The notes under the pieces are model-generated. The model worked only from the letters and a program-made list of their open reading frames with translations. It was not told where the DNA came from and did not search any database. A DNA stretch of 64,000 bases from Diadophis punctatus similis (lineage: Eukaryota; Chordata; Lepidosauria; Squamata; Dipsadidae). The stretch's first letter is position 1; every line of letters starts with the position of its first letter. Positions 10,722 to 21,427 of this stretch are shown in pieces. The translations under genes were made by a program, and so were the position numbers. The stretch covers positions 3,120,545 to 3,184,544 of the forward strand of contig JALIGW010000058.1 in the NCBI GenBank assembly GCA_023053685.1. The letters are read 5' to 3'.

Positions 10722-10934
10722 TTTTTGGGGGGGGACTTTTTTATTTGGGGTTTTTAAGATTTTATCAAATTTTAATTGTATTGTCTTAAATCAGGGCCAC
10801 ATCTAATATTTTCTTTTAAATGTATGCATATTTTAATGCTTATATTGTGTTTTTACTTGGCTGTTCACCGCCCTGAGTCCCCTGGAGAAGGGCGGTATAT
10901 AAATGTAATTATAAATAAAAATAAATAAATAAAA
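10722..10934 (+). mobile_element. LINE (L2/CR1-L3-like) 3' UTR
   Basis: AT-rich sequence, then CACCGCCCTGAGTCCCCTGG, GGGCGGTATATAAAT and an AAAT repeat tail. Almost the same sequence is at 56222-56428. Confidence 0.75.
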
Positions 10935-11028
10935 AATAAATTTTTTTCTCCAGCATTTCCATACATATGTCAATGCATAAGGTATATGCATTGACATATG
11001 TATGGAAATGCTGGAGAAAAAATTTATT
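10935..11028. repeat. Near-perfect palindrome, arms about 45 bp
   Basis: Arms 10935-10979 and 10985-11028 are reverse complements apart from one extra T, with a 5 nt loop AGGTA. Core arm sequence is CTCCAGCATTTCCATACATA. Not a known MITE to me. Confidence 0.85.
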
Positions 11029-11051
11029 TGTACATTTGTACATACACAATT

Positions 11052-11107
11052 TGTAATTGTGTATATTATTGATATAACAAGGTATATAAATAATATACAC
11101 AATTACA
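11052..11107. repeat. Second near-perfect palindrome, arms 25 bp
   Basis: Arms 11052-11076 and 11083-11107 (start TGTAATTGTGTATATTATT) match at 24 of 25 positions around the loop ACAAGG. Confidence 0.85.
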
Positions 11108-11109
11108 CA

Positions 11110-11290
11110 CATTTATTTATTTGTTTGTTTGTTTGTTTGTTTAAATAGATTGGTATGCCGCCCAACTCCCGGGGGACTCTGGGCAGCTCACAACATATCA
11201 AATCCATTTATCAATATAAAATCATAACAATTAAAAACTACAAAAGTTAAAAAACATCTAGCATTCATAACCAGGGGGGAGAATGATTGT
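11110..11290 (-). mobile_element. LINE (L2-like) 3' tail
   Basis: On the - strand it ends GGCGGCATACCAATC plus TTTG/TTTA-type repeats. The + strand has ATGCCGCCCAACTCCCGGGG. Confidence 0.65.
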
Positions 11291-11774
11291 ATCCAATCAT
11301 TCTTAAATCAATCTCCTATTTTGCACCTATTTTATATTACTGTTCATCAGTCTGTTATTCTTCATTTCTTTACACTCCCCTCCCTCTATCTCCACCTCTT
11401 CTCTCTACCTTCTTACTCCTTCTCTCCCCCTTCCTACTTCCCTCCACTCCATCTCCTCTCCCTTCACCTTTCTACTTCCTCTTTCTCCTTCTTTACCTTT
11501 CCCAGAGTGATTCTTATCCTAGTTCATCTCATATTTAACAGACTGATATCTTATTCCCTTACCTTTTAAAACTGAAGGTGTGTCTTCTAGATTTATCACT
11601 TTTAAATCATTTCTATACAAACAATTCATTATTTTTGGTATATACTATTTATCTAATGCTACCTCCTCAAAACCTAATTTTTTCATGTGAGTCTACCACC
11701 ATTCCTATACCACCAAACCACTGGTCTGGTTTGATCGCAGGTGCGGTGAGGGTCCTTTCCAGTTATCTTAGATT
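11291..11774. other. AT- and pyrimidine-rich stretch, no gene seen
   Basis: 11370-11500 is C/T-rich. Nothing recognisable. Confidence 0.4.
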
Positions 11775-11915
11775 AATACGTCTCAATCTTGGGCCCTTGA
11801 AGATGGGCGGACTTCAATTCCCAGGATTCCCCAGCCAGCCAGCAAGGCTGGCTGGGGAATTCTGGGAGTTGAAGTCCGTTCATCTTCAAGGAGCTGAGGT
11901 TGAGAATCACAGGCC
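11775..11915. mobile_element. Palindromic hAT MITE
   Basis: Inverted arms meet at CCAGCCAGCAAGGCTGGCTGG with GGACTTCAATTCCCAGGATT and its complement. The outer ends are diverged. Confidence 0.75.
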
Positions 11916-11929
11916 TAGATAGCTGTGTT

Positions 11930-12316
11930 TGTTCTCAGGCTTGCGGTACGGATTAAGCCACCATTGGTTGTTTGCAGTGAGCCCGTTGGGTGAGACAAAA
12001 CCGTCGCGCTGGTCGTGCAGGGTCACGTGATCAAAACTCTGACCCTTGGCAAGTGGCATGTACTTACGACGGTTGCAGTGTCCCGGGGGGTGTGTATCAT
12101 GTGATCGCCTTTTGCGACCACCTGACCAGCAACGTCAAGTGGGGGGAAGAAGCAGGATTCACTTAACGTCCGTGTTACTAATTTTAACTCCTACAGCGAT
12201 TCCTTTAACAGCTGTGGCAAGAAAGGTCGTAAAACGGGACCAAGCTCCCTCGACAGGTGTTCTTGCTTAGCAACAGAAATGTCGGGGTTCCGTTGTGGTC
12301 GTAGGCTCGAGGACTG
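11930..12316 (+). mobile_element. Tigger-like MITE, degenerate
   Basis: Resembles the complete copy at 16885: GGGTCACGTGATCAAAA, TACGACGGTTGCAGTGTCCC, GGATTCACTTAAC and CGAGGACTGGCCTGTA at the right end. The left terminus is eroded. Confidence 0.65.
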
Positions 12317-12484
12317 GCCTGTATTGGACCGGAGATCTCTGGGCGAAGCTCCTGTTTCTCCCTCCCTCGCTTGGCAATGGGTCTCCTTGCAAGTAGGGCT
12401 GAGCTCCCATGAGTCCTTCCCGCCCCCCACTTGCCTGGAACCCCCTCCCCTGACCTGCCTCTGCAAACCGGATTACATCATAGA

Positions 12485-13345
12485 ATAATAGAGTTGGAAG
12501 GGGTCTCCGGAGGTCCTCCAGTCCAACCCCCTGCTCAAGCCTGGAGACCCCCACACCATTTCAGGCCTGTCTTTTTTCCCCAAAGGCAAACAGCATCTGC
12601 CTCGGTCCACAACTCTTGTGTCACACACTCTTGGTGCTGGTGGGGTGGTTCCCTGTGTCCAGCTTCGCTTGAACATAGACGATACAATAGCAGAGCTGGA
12701 AGGGACCTTGGAGGTCTTCTAGTCCAACCCCCTGATCAGTGAGAAAACCGTAAATCATTTCAGACCAATGGCTGTCCGATCTCTTCTTAAAAACCTGTAT
12801 TGGAGCACCCACAACTTCTGGAGGCAACAAGTTCTACTGGTCAATTGTTCCCTATTGTCAATAAATTTCTCCTGAGATCTAGGTTGCTTCTCTCCTTGAT
12901 GAGTTTCCATCCGTTGCTTCTAGTCCTGCTTTCTGGTGCTTTGGAGAATAGGTGGACACCCCTCCTCTTCTTTGTGGGAGACCCTCAAATATTGGAAGAT
13001 GCTCTCATGTCCCCCCCTAGTCTGGAACAGGAGGCTTAAAAGAGTTGCCATTTGCAGAATAACCGAGTGATAGAAAATAGGGCTGGAAGAAACCTTGGAG
13101 GTTGTCTAGTCCAACCCCCTGCTCAAGCAGGAGATCCTATACCATTTCAGACAAATACCTGTCCAGTTTCTCTTCTTAAAAGCCTCCAGTGATGGAGCAA
13201 CCCAAAATTCTGGTGGCAAGCTGTTCCATAGGTTAATTGTTCTTTACTGTCAGGAAATTTCTCCTGAGTTCCAGGTTGCTTCTCTCCTTGATGAGTTTCC
13301 ATCCGTTGCTTCTTGTCCTGCCCTCAGGGGCTTTGGAGAATAGGC
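12485..13345 (-). mobile_element. Three CR1 LINE 3' fragments in tandem
   Basis: 3' ends begin near 12489, 12695 and 13080 (each with GGAAG(G/A)(G/A)(A/G)CC-type starts). The third continues through GTTCCAGGTTGCTTCTCTCC to the CCCTCAGGGGCTTTGGAGAA part, then meets a + strand copy head to head. Confidence 0.75.
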
Positions 13346-13715
13346 TGCCCCAAAGAAGAGGAAACGAAAAGAAGGATCAGGGGAGACATGATAGCAGTCT
13401 TCCAATATCTCAGGGGTTCCCACAAAGAAGAGGGAGTCAAACTATTCTCCAAAGCACCTGAGGGTAGAACAAGAAGCAATGGGTGGAAACTAATCAAGGA
13501 GAGGAGAACCAACCTAGAAATAAAGAGAATTTTTTTTTGACAGTGGGGACAATTAATCAGTGGAACAGCCTGCCTCCAGAAGTTGTGAATGCTCCAACAC
13601 TGGACGTTTTTAAGATGTTGGATAACCATTTGTCTGAAGTAGTATAGGGTTTCCTGCCTAGGCAGGGGGTTGGACTAGAAGACCTCCAAGGTCCCTTCCA
13701 ATTCTGTTGTTATTA
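13346..13715 (+). mobile_element. CR1 LINE 3' end, head-to-head with the preceding copy
   Basis: Encodes RGDMIAVFQYLRGSHKEEG and KAPEGRTRSNGWKLIKERR, then ends TTGGACTAGAAGACCTCCAA and a TTATTA repeat. Confidence 0.8.
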
Positions 13716-14135
13716 TTATTATTATTATTAAACAGTGGAAAACTGCTACCCTGTCTCTCCTGGCCCTTCTTTTCATTAGTCCAGACAGACCCAATCCCTG
13801 CAGGACTGATCTGGGCTTGTTTTCGTGCTGCCCCGGATTGGCACCGGTGGGGTGAAGGGTTGATGCAAAGTTCCACCAAGTTGCACAAGCAAAACAACTG
13901 GGGGCAAGAAGGGGGGCCCAGGGAGCCTCGCCGTGGGGCCGGGACCGTTAGCTGGCAGATGGCTCCAGCTGGGGGTAACCAGGAGCAGGTGTGTGTGTGT
14001 GAGGCTGAGCCAGCCAGCCTGCACCCAAGCGAGGCTTTGTGCAGTTGCTGGCCTGACCCCCACTTATTGTGCAGAAAATGTCAGGCTTTCTTTCCTCCCT
14101 GTGTTTTTACCCCGTTTGGCTTCTTTTACTCCTGC
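13716..14135. other. Single-copy stretch, no gene seen
   Basis: GC-moderate, with a short GT run at 13990. No recognised repeat or exon. Confidence 0.4.
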
Positions 14136-14765
14136 TTTATTTGAAGGAGGGAGGGAGGGAGGAAGATCAAAGGGGAAGGGAAGGGAAGAAGGAAGATCAA
14201 GGAGGGAGGGAGGAAAAGAAGGAAAAGAAGGAAGGAGAGGAGATCAAGGAAGGAGGGAGGGACGGAAGGAAGATCAGGGAAGGAAGGAAGGAAGGAAGGA
14301 AGGAAGGAAGGAAGGAAGGAAGGAAGGAAGGAAGGAAGGAAGATAGATCAGACGGAGGGAAGGAAGGAAGTAAGATCAGGGAAGGAAGGAAGATCAGGGA
14401 AGGAAGGAAGGAAGGAAGATCAGAGGGAGGGAAGGAAGAAAGGAAGGAAGGAGAGGAGATCAAGGAAGGGAGGGACAGAAGGAAGATCAGAGGGAGGGAA
14501 GGAAGAAAGGAAGGAGAGGAGATCAAGGAAGGAGGGAGGGACAGAAGTTAGATCAGGGAAGGAAGGAAGATCAGGGAAGGAAGGAAGGAAGATCAGAGGG
14601 AGGGAAGGAAGGAAGGAAGGAAGGAAGGATGGAGATCAAGGAAGGATGGAGGGGACGGAAGGAAGATCAGGGAAGGAGGAAGGAAGGAAGGAAGGAGAAA
14701 GGGAAGCAAGGAGAAATTGTTTGGCAAACAATTTGCAGAGAGGAAGGAAGGAAGGAAGGAAGACC
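14136..14765. repeat. (GGAA/GGGA)n purine tract
   Basis: About 630 bp of nearly pure A/G with GATCA spacers. A perfect GGAA run lies at about 14276-14342. Polypurine, with triplex potential. Frames here are compositional. Confidence 0.95.
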
Positions 14766-15350
14766 TGGGACATCATCCAGACAGGGACACCCAGTGCGGC
14801 TCTTGTGCTGCAGCCTGCGCCTCTGTGCAGTTCCACGTGCTCGCTCCCGGGGAATTGGCTCACGTGGCCCTCCCTGCGCCATCCCCGAGGATTCCCTTCG
14901 TGGGGAATCGGAGCCTCTCTCTCTCCCCCCCTCTCTGGGGGAAGGTGGTGGGCGGAGGAAGAGAGGAGCAGCGAAGGGGAGTTAACCAGGCTGCAACCCC
15001 CAACTCCCCGGGGGTGGTTTCGGTGCCGTGTTTTTCCTTCTGAGCCATGCAGGGGGAATTGCAGGGGGGGAGGGGGGAGGTTTGCCTTGGCAGATCATCT
15101 GGCGCTGCCTTCTGCAGAACCAGGCAGGGCCTTGGAGCTCTGAGCCGGCCCTCCTCCTCCTCCACAGCCCAGGCCACGCTTCATGAACGGCCCCTGGACT
15201 TTCGACTTGCCTGGCGAAGCCAGTTCGAGGCTTTGGCAGGCCTTGGCAGCCTCACCTGGAAGTAACTCTGCCGAACGCGGTGGGACTGACCTCTGAGTAC
15301 ACATTGCTAGGAGTCCTTTTTCCTTCCTGCGGTGGCTTTTATGGGCTTGA
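14766..15350. other. GC-rich single-copy stretch, no gene seen
   Basis: Contains C- and G-homopolymers. No convincing exon or repeat. Confidence 0.4.
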
Positions 15351-15488
15351 ATGAGACAGGCATGGTGGAGTAATGAGGAAGTACTAAGTCTAGTTGAACG
15401 AAAAGAAGGACTAGGGGGTGACATGACAGCAGACTTCCAATATTTGAGGAGCTGCCCCAAAGTAGAGGGGGGTCCAGCTATCCTCCAA
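15351..15488 (+). mobile_element. CR1 LINE fragment
   Basis: Encodes ERKEGLGGDMTADFQYLRSC-like CR1 sequence, then breaks into the Penelope-derived cluster. Confidence 0.6.
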
Positions 15489-15765
15489 AGACCTTTCATG
15501 ACCCAACTAGATAACATCATCAGAGCTAGGAGAGAGTTGGGTTTGTGGAGAGGATAGGAGGAGGAGCAACTATGGGGTCCTTGGTGCTCTCTGAGCGTGG
15601 TTGTCTTCTTGCAGACCTTTCATGACCCAGCTAAGTAACATCATCAGTGCTAGAAGGAGGGGGGTTTGCAGAGAGGGGGACGACAGTGGTGGTCTCTAAG
15701 CTGGGTTGTTTTCTTACAGACTTTTAATGACCCAACTAGGTAACATCATCAGTGCTAGAAGGGAT
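15489..15765 (-). repeat. Cluster of 3 Penelope-derived hammerhead-like units
   Basis: Copies at about 15489-15531, 15608-15654 and 15711-15760. On the - strand each reads TTCTAGCA, CTGATGA, about 19 nt, GAAA, then T/CTGCAAGAA-like sequence. Cores are variably mutated (GTC replaced by GTC-like AGTC or GGTC). See the copy at 40612. Confidence 0.65.
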
Positions 15766-16068
15766 GGGGGTTTGCAGAAAGGAAGAGAAGAAGGAGAAGA
15801 AAGAGAGGAAGACCAGGAGGAGGCATCTTCCCCACTTCTAAACTTTACAACAAGTTGATTTTTATTATTCCTCAGCCCCATCAAGCCTTTTTTAGCCCCA
15901 GCTTGCAAGATAAAACCCAGTTTTAATCTTCTATTGTAATGGGTTTTTTTTTTTACCTCAGCTGCTTTAAGATGTGTGGACTTCAACTCCCAGAATTCCC
16001 CAGCCAGCTATGTTGAAAGTTGAAAAATACTGTTTGATGGGGCTCTTCCTCCCTTCGTTTCCTCTTCC

Positions 16069-16111
<43 letters not shown>

Positions 16112-16490
16112 TCATCTTCCCTTCTCGTCTCTTCTCTTCTCACAACGGCCCCAAAGATGGGTGCCAGGCATTGTCCCTGCCCAAATCCACCGTTCGATCC
16201 CGGCTAGTTGCCAGCGGTGAACTCTGAACTCGTGGTGGCTGAAAACCCCTAAATTCCCAACTTCCGTACAGGACATGGACTTCGCACCATCATCGTTCCC
16301 GTATCTTAACTCTGCGAAGGAGCGGCCAAAAGCTGCTCCTCCTTGAAGCTGCTCCAAGAGAAGATTGGAAAGTTTTTATTTATTTGTTTCTATAAAATTT
16401 ATTTGGCTCCCTCCCCATCTTACCATAGGGGAACTCTGGCATCTTAGACTGGAAACTCGCCCTGAGCTCGCTGGAAGGATGGCCTACGTG
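15766..16490. other. Mixed stretch: MITE half, (TC)n, single-copy sequence
   Basis: 15965-16030 is half of a palindromic hAT MITE. 16075-16109 is (TC)n. The rest has no recognised gene. Confidence 0.5.
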
Positions 16491-16835
16491 GTTAACCCTC
16501 GACTTATAGCCACAACGGAGCCCAGAATTTTTCTGTTGCTAAGCGAGACGTTTGTTAAGCGAGCTCTGCCCCGTTTTAAGACCTTTCTCGCCACGGCTGT
16601 TAAGTGAATCCCTCGCACTTGTAAAGTTAGGAAAATGGTCGTTAAGTGAATCTGGCTTCCCCATTGACTTTGCTTGCCAGAAGGTTGCAAAAGGGGATCA
16701 GACATGACTCCGGGGACTCTGCAACCGTCATAAATATGAATTGGCCGCCAAGCGTCTGAATTTTGATCACGTGACCGCGGGGATGCAGCAACGGTCGTAA
16801 GTGTGAGGACTGGTCTAAGTCACTTTTTCTAGTGG
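16491..16835 (-). mobile_element. Tigger-like MITE
   Basis: + strand starts CCCTCGACTTATAGCCACAA and continues GTTGCTAAGCGAGACGTTTG, ATTGACTTTGCTTGCCAGAA, CAACGGTCGTAAGTGTGA. Only about 50 bp from a complete copy in opposite orientation. Confidence 0.75.
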
Positions 16836-16884
16836 CCATTGTGATTTCTTTGCAAGTCCGAAGTATCGAATAGCCTTTGCTGTA

Positions 16885-17242
16885 CAGGTAGTCCTCGACT
16901 TACAACAGTTCATTTAGTGACCGTTCACAGTTACGACAGCACTGAAAAATGGGACTTATGACCATTTTTCACACGGCCATTGCAGCATCCCCGTGGTCAT
17001 GCGATCAAAATTCGGCCGCATGGCAACTGACTTGTATTTATGACGGTCGCAATGTCCTGGGGTCACGTGACCCCCTTCTGACGAGCAAAGTCAATGGGGG
17101 AAGCAGGATTCACTTAACAACCGTGTGACTCACTTAACAACTGCTTAACAACAGTGGCAAGAAAGACCATAAAATGGGGCAAACGTTTCACTTAGCAAAA
17201 TAACTTTGGGCTCAATTGTGGTCATAAGCCGAGGACTACCTG
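16885..17242 (+). mobile_element. Complete Tigger-like MITE (358 bp) with TA target duplication
   Basis: Starts CAGGTAGTCCTCGACTTAC and ends GAGGACTACCTG, with TA on both sides (16883-16884 and 17243-17244). The TA duplication and CAG-type ends fit the Tc1/mariner-Tigger group. Non-coding; moved, if at all, in trans. Ten further partial copies lie in this window. Confidence 0.85.
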
Positions 17243-17244
17243 TA

Positions 17245-17735
17245 AAGTGGAACCATTAAAGTCCAGTCCGTCTTGTGCCTAGATGGAACCTAGATGGAAA
17301 TTCCACCTGGTTTTCTCGTGAGTGCCCCATACACCCCCTGAGCTTGAAGTCTTCACTGTGCCACCTCTTAACCCTGAGATGGGAGCTGCACTGGCCTGCT
17401 TCGCAGGGTGGTTTTACGAGCCAGCAAGAGAAAAATCAGGATTACTCCCGATCCACTAAAGCGATGAACCCAAAGAGGCTTACCGAGGCCTCATCGTCGA
17501 CCTGCTTAATGCCTGTCTTATTGGGTGCAAGTCAGCCCTACCTTCGGCCCAGGCCCCCTCTGTCTCCGGAAGGAGGCTCAGACACCAGATGTCCATTACA
17601 CAGGGCGGGGGGGAGGGGGGGGCAGAGTCAAAGGGCATTAACCGGGATCATCTGGGGGAAGGCAACACCGCCCAGCAGGTGCTAATCTCTTAAGAGCCGC
17701 CTTTGGGTCAAAGATGTCCTATCCCGCTTTGCAGC
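17245..17735. other. Single-copy stretch, no gene seen
   Basis: No repeat family or exon recognised. Confidence 0.4.
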
Positions 17736-17812
17736 ATTACAGAATAAGAGAGCTGGAAGGGACCTTGGAGGTCTTCTAGTCCAACCCCCTGCTTAAGCAG
17801 GAAACCCTATAG

Positions 17813-18345
17813 CAGTGATGGCGAACCTTTTTTCCCTCGGGTGTCAAAAACGCACGTGCATGCCCACACCCATAATTCAATGCCCCCCACGTGCCCCAAC
17901 CCCCTGCACAGGCATGTGCGGCCGCCCACGCGCTACCCCGCACATGCGCGCATGACACCTTCCCCTGCTCCCCCATTTCCCGAGTTCCGGTGGGCCCAGT
18001 AGGCCCGTTTTTCGCCCTCCCTAGGCTCCAGAGGCTTCCCTGGAGCCTGGGGAGAGCAAAAACTGCCTCCTCCCCCCTCACCGGAGGTCCTCCAGAGGCC
18101 GGAAACAGCCCGTTTCCCGACTTACGGTGGGCCCGGTAGGCCCGTTTTCCGCCCTCCCCAGGCTCCAGAGTCTTTCTTGGAGCCTGGGGAGGGTAAAAAC
18201 TCCCTCCCGGAGGCCGAAAATGCCCTCCCAGAGCCTCCGCACAAGGCAAAAATCAGCTGGCCAGCGCGCACATGCTCCCAGGAGCTGAGCAATAGCTCAC
18301 ATGCCGGCAGATATGGCTCCGCGTGCCACCGGTTCGCCATCACGG
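17813..18345. mobile_element. hAT-type MITE, CAGTGATGGCGAACC family (533 bp)
   Basis: Inverted ends CAGTGATGGCGAACC and GGTTCGCCATCACGG. Perfect 8 bp duplication CCCTATAG at 17805-17812 and 18346-18353. The interior has a duplicated segment (CCTCCCCAGGCTCCAGAG at two places), making it longer than other copies. Confidence 0.85.
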
Positions 18346-18360
18346 CCCTATAGTATACAG

Positions 18361-18460
18361 CTCCGCATAGCAGAGCTGAGCTGGGGCGACGGCTTGTGTG
18401 CCTACAGAGAGGGTGCTGCGTGCCACCTCTGGCACGCATGCCATAGGTTCGCCATCACTG
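18361..18460. mobile_element. Second, truncated copy of the same hAT MITE
   Basis: Right end only, GGCACGCATGCCATAGGTTC to GCCATCACTG, followed by CCCTATAC, a third near-copy of the target sequence. Confidence 0.75.
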
Positions 18461-18776
18461 CCCTATACCATGTTGTCCAATTTCTTCTTAAAAAACTCCA
18501 GTGATGGAGCACCCACAACTTCTGGTGGCAAGCAGTTCCACTGGTTAATTGTTCTCACTGTCAGGAAATTTCTCCTTAGTTCCAGGTTGCTCCTCTCCTT
18601 GATTAGTTTCCATCCGTTGCTTCTCATTCTGCCTTCTGGTGCTTTGGAGAATAGCTTGACTCCCTCTTCTTTGGGGCAACCCCTGAGATCTCAGCCACCT
18701 CAAAGGTTCCAAAGATTATTAATAAATGGATAAAAAGTAAATGTCCAGGGAACATCAGCAGCAGACCCCACTCCCT

Positions 18777-19425
18777 TCTAGCACTGATAATGTTGCCTAG
18801 TTGGGTAATGAAACATCTACTAGAAAACATCCAAGATCACCAAGGACCCCACAGTCGTCATCCTCTTCCTCTTCTCCTCCTCTTCCTCTCCTCCTCCTCC
18901 TTCACCTCCTCCTCCTTCACCTCCTCCTCTTCCTTCACCACCTCCTCCTCTTCCTCTCCTCCTCCTTCCTCTCCTCCTCCTCCTCCTTCACCTCCTCTTC
19001 CTCCTCCTCCTCCTCTTCCTTCACCTCTTCCTCTCCTCCTCCTCCTCCTCCTTCCTCTCCTCCTCCTTCACCTCCTCCTCCTCGTCCTCTTCCTTCTCCT
19101 CTTCCTCTCCTCCTCCTCCTCCTTCCTCTCCTCCTCCTCCTTCACCTCCTCCTCCTCTTCCTCTCCTCCTCCTCCTCCTCCTTCACCACCTCCTCCTCTC
19201 CTCCTCCTCCTCCACCTCCTCTTCCTCCTCCTCTTCCTCTTCCTTCAACACCTCCTCCTCTTCCTCTCCTCCTCCTCCTCCTTCCTCCTCCACCTCCTTC
19301 ACCACCTCCTCCTCTACTCCTCCTCCCTGCAAACCCCACTCCCTTCTTTCCCGATGCTGTTACCTAATTGGGTCATGAAACATCTGTAAGAAAACCACCA
19401 AGCTCAGAGGGCACCAAAGACCCCT
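18777..19425 (+). repeat. Penelope-derived hammerhead-like units flanking a (TCC)n tract
   Basis: + strand units at about 18777-18826 and 19346-19394 (ATGAAACATCT cores, CTGATAA and GATGCTG in place of CTGATGA). Between them, 18856-19330 is a 475 bp TCC/TTC repeat. Each unit continues into AGAGGGCACCAAAGACCCC-like sequence. Confidence 0.7.
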
Positions 19426-20200
19426 TATCTCACCTCTCTTCCTTTCTAAGTGGATGAGAGAGGACACGAGCTCGTGGTGACCTCTGAGCATCTCACCATT
19501 GGCACATCAGTTTGGTTCCCCCTTCCTGGTATACAGAGGCTCTCTGCTTGCCCACCAAAACCTTTGTTGACAGCCAAACCTGGCTTTACCAGTGCTGGCT
19601 AGGAAATTCTGGCAGGGGTTGCCCAGTTCCTCCCCTCCCATGACTTAGAAACACCAACAATGCCCGCAGGAAGTGGCTTGCCACCACTACCAATCTGGCA
19701 AATACATTGGGGTGGGCAGTTTGGGAGAGGAAGGGGCTGGGCATCCTCATTCCCCCCCTCCCCCCCTTTTGGGGGCTCAAATGTCGCTAGGGGTGAAGAC
19801 TGGCATCTTGCTGGCTTGGTTCCCAAGCCTGGGGGTGGGGGGAAAGGGGGAGGGGGACCCCCCTCCACTCCCCTGTGATGCCTTAACCCTTTCCGTTCTA
19901 CATCGAGAGGCAATTGCCGCCAACCAGGGCTTGTTTGCTCGGCTGGGAGACCAGCATTCCCTCCCTCGTCACTGAAACGAGACCAGCTGGTCCCACCGAG
20001 GTCATTTGCATAACAGTTGAAAAACCCCGGGTGCACCTGCCAGGCTCACTGGGGCTAATCCAGCCCCTCGGTTAGGGGGCACGCCTGGCGGGTAAGCACC
20101 AGAAGTTGGAAGCTTAGAGGATCCCTCCCAGTTTTGGCTTCTTCCCATCCAGCCCAGTATCCTAGAGGGGGAAATATCAAAGTAGCCAACTGGAATTCTC
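19426..20200. other. Single-copy stretch, no gene seen
   Basis: G-rich at 19825-19865. No recognised repeat or exon. Confidence 0.4.
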
Positions 20201-20205
20201 TAGAG

Positions 20206-20490
20206 CAGGCATCTCCAACCTTGGCAACTTTAAGACTTGTGGACTTCAACTCCCAGAATTCCTGGCTGAGGAACTCTGGGAGTTGAAGTCCACAAGTCTT
20301 AAAGTAGCCAAGGTTGCTGGCTGAGGAATTCTGGGAGTTGATGTCCACAAGTCTTAAAGTTGCCAAGGTTGCTGGCTGAGGAATTCTGGGAGTTGATGTC
20401 CACAAGTCTTAAAAGTTGCCAAGGTTGCTGGCTGAGGAATTCTGGGAGTTGATGTCCACAAGTCTTAAAGTTGCCAAGGTTGGACAGCCA
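20206..20490. repeat. Tandem array of a hAT-MITE arm, unit about 62 bp
   Basis: Begins as a MITE (CATCTCCAACCTTGGCAACT), then the right arm GGCTGAGGAATTCTGGGAGT with CCACAAGTCTTAAAGTTGCC is repeated four times. Confidence 0.85.
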
Positions 20491-20689
20491 GGTCCACTTT
20501 ACCACCTCTGGACTTCAACTCCCAGGATTCCTGAGCCAGCCCAGCCATGCCTGCTTCCTTAGGCAAGGTTGGCCGATCTCAGAAAGCTTTGCAAGGATGG
20601 GCCTGCTATCTACTCAGCCTGGACACCACAGGAAGATCACAGGGTTGTAGGTAGTTTTTTAAAAAAATCCACAGGGCCATCCATGGTCC

Positions 20690-21010
20690 TTGGTGCTCTC
20701 TCAGCTTGGTTGTTTGCTTGCAGACATTTTGTTTCATGACCCAACTAGGTAGCATCATCAGTGCTAGAAGGAAGTGGGGTTTGTGGAGAGGAAGAGGAGG
20801 ACTGTGGGGTCCTTGGTGCTCTCTGAGCTTGATAGTTTTCTTGTAGAGGTTTTATGACCAAACTAGGTAATAACATCAGGGCTTGAAGGGAGTGGGGATT
20901 GCAGAGAGGGAGGAAGAGGAGGACTCCGTGGTCCTTGGTGCTCTCTGAGCTTCTTGTTTTGTAGCAGACGTTTCATTACCCAACCAGGTAACATCATCAG
21001 TGCCAGAAGG
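20690..21010 (-). repeat. Cluster of 3 Penelope-derived hammerhead-like units
   Basis: Copies at about 20717-20769, 20839-20888 and 20961-21009, all on the - strand, separated by AGGAGGACT purine stretches. The last two are duplicated at 39.8-40 kb. Confidence 0.7.
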
Positions 21011-21312
21011 AAGTGGTTTGCTTTCTGTTTAAATGTGGTGGTTTGCCAGTCAGTGTTTGTGGAAATGATGAGTAAACCCCAACTAGCAGTCAGAAGACAT
21101 GATGAAAACATGACGGGTGGATGGTGACAGACTTCATTGTCGTGTCAACTGGAAAATACGTTGAACATAGTTGAGCAACTATAGGGAGCATCTTACACCA
21201 AGCCAAGTTCCAAACCACCAGAGAATTCCTGGAGAACTTGGCATTCAGACAAATCTTGCCATCAACAGGCACACAGAGATAAAGAACCTCTGCCTACCAC
21301 TCAAAAGAGTTC
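21011..21312 (+). pseudogene. Penelope-like element ORF C-terminal remnant
   Basis: Conceptual translation in shifting frames gives REFLE, WHSDK and AINRHTEI, the end of the Penelope-like element endonuclease region. At least one frameshift separates these pieces. Nearly identical to 40020-40290. No intact enzyme. Confidence 0.65.
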
Positions 21313-21314
21313 AC

Positions 21315-21427
21315 GGCTCCATTTTTGTGAGCGGCGGGGACTTGCGTGCGCACGTGAAGCTCCATCGGCGTGAGCGGAGCTTCATGCCCGCACGCAAGTC
21401 CCCCCCCCCACTCACGAAAATGGAGCT
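21315..21427. repeat. Imperfect GC-rich palindrome
   Basis: Left arm 21315-21363 and right arm 21376-21427 are reverse complements with few mismatches (GGGGACTTGCGTGCG versus CGCACGCAAGTCCCC). It is followed by AGGTTGGGGACCCCC at about 21499, which resembles a hAT end. Confidence 0.8.

Larger units (their letters stand above)
17736..18690 (-). mobile_element. CR1 LINE 3' end interrupted by hAT MITEs
   Basis: 17736-17812 and 18469-18690 are one CR1 copy: the 3' terminus AGGGACCTTGGAGGTCTTCT, then GATGGAGCACCCACAACTTC after the insertions. Confidence 0.8.
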
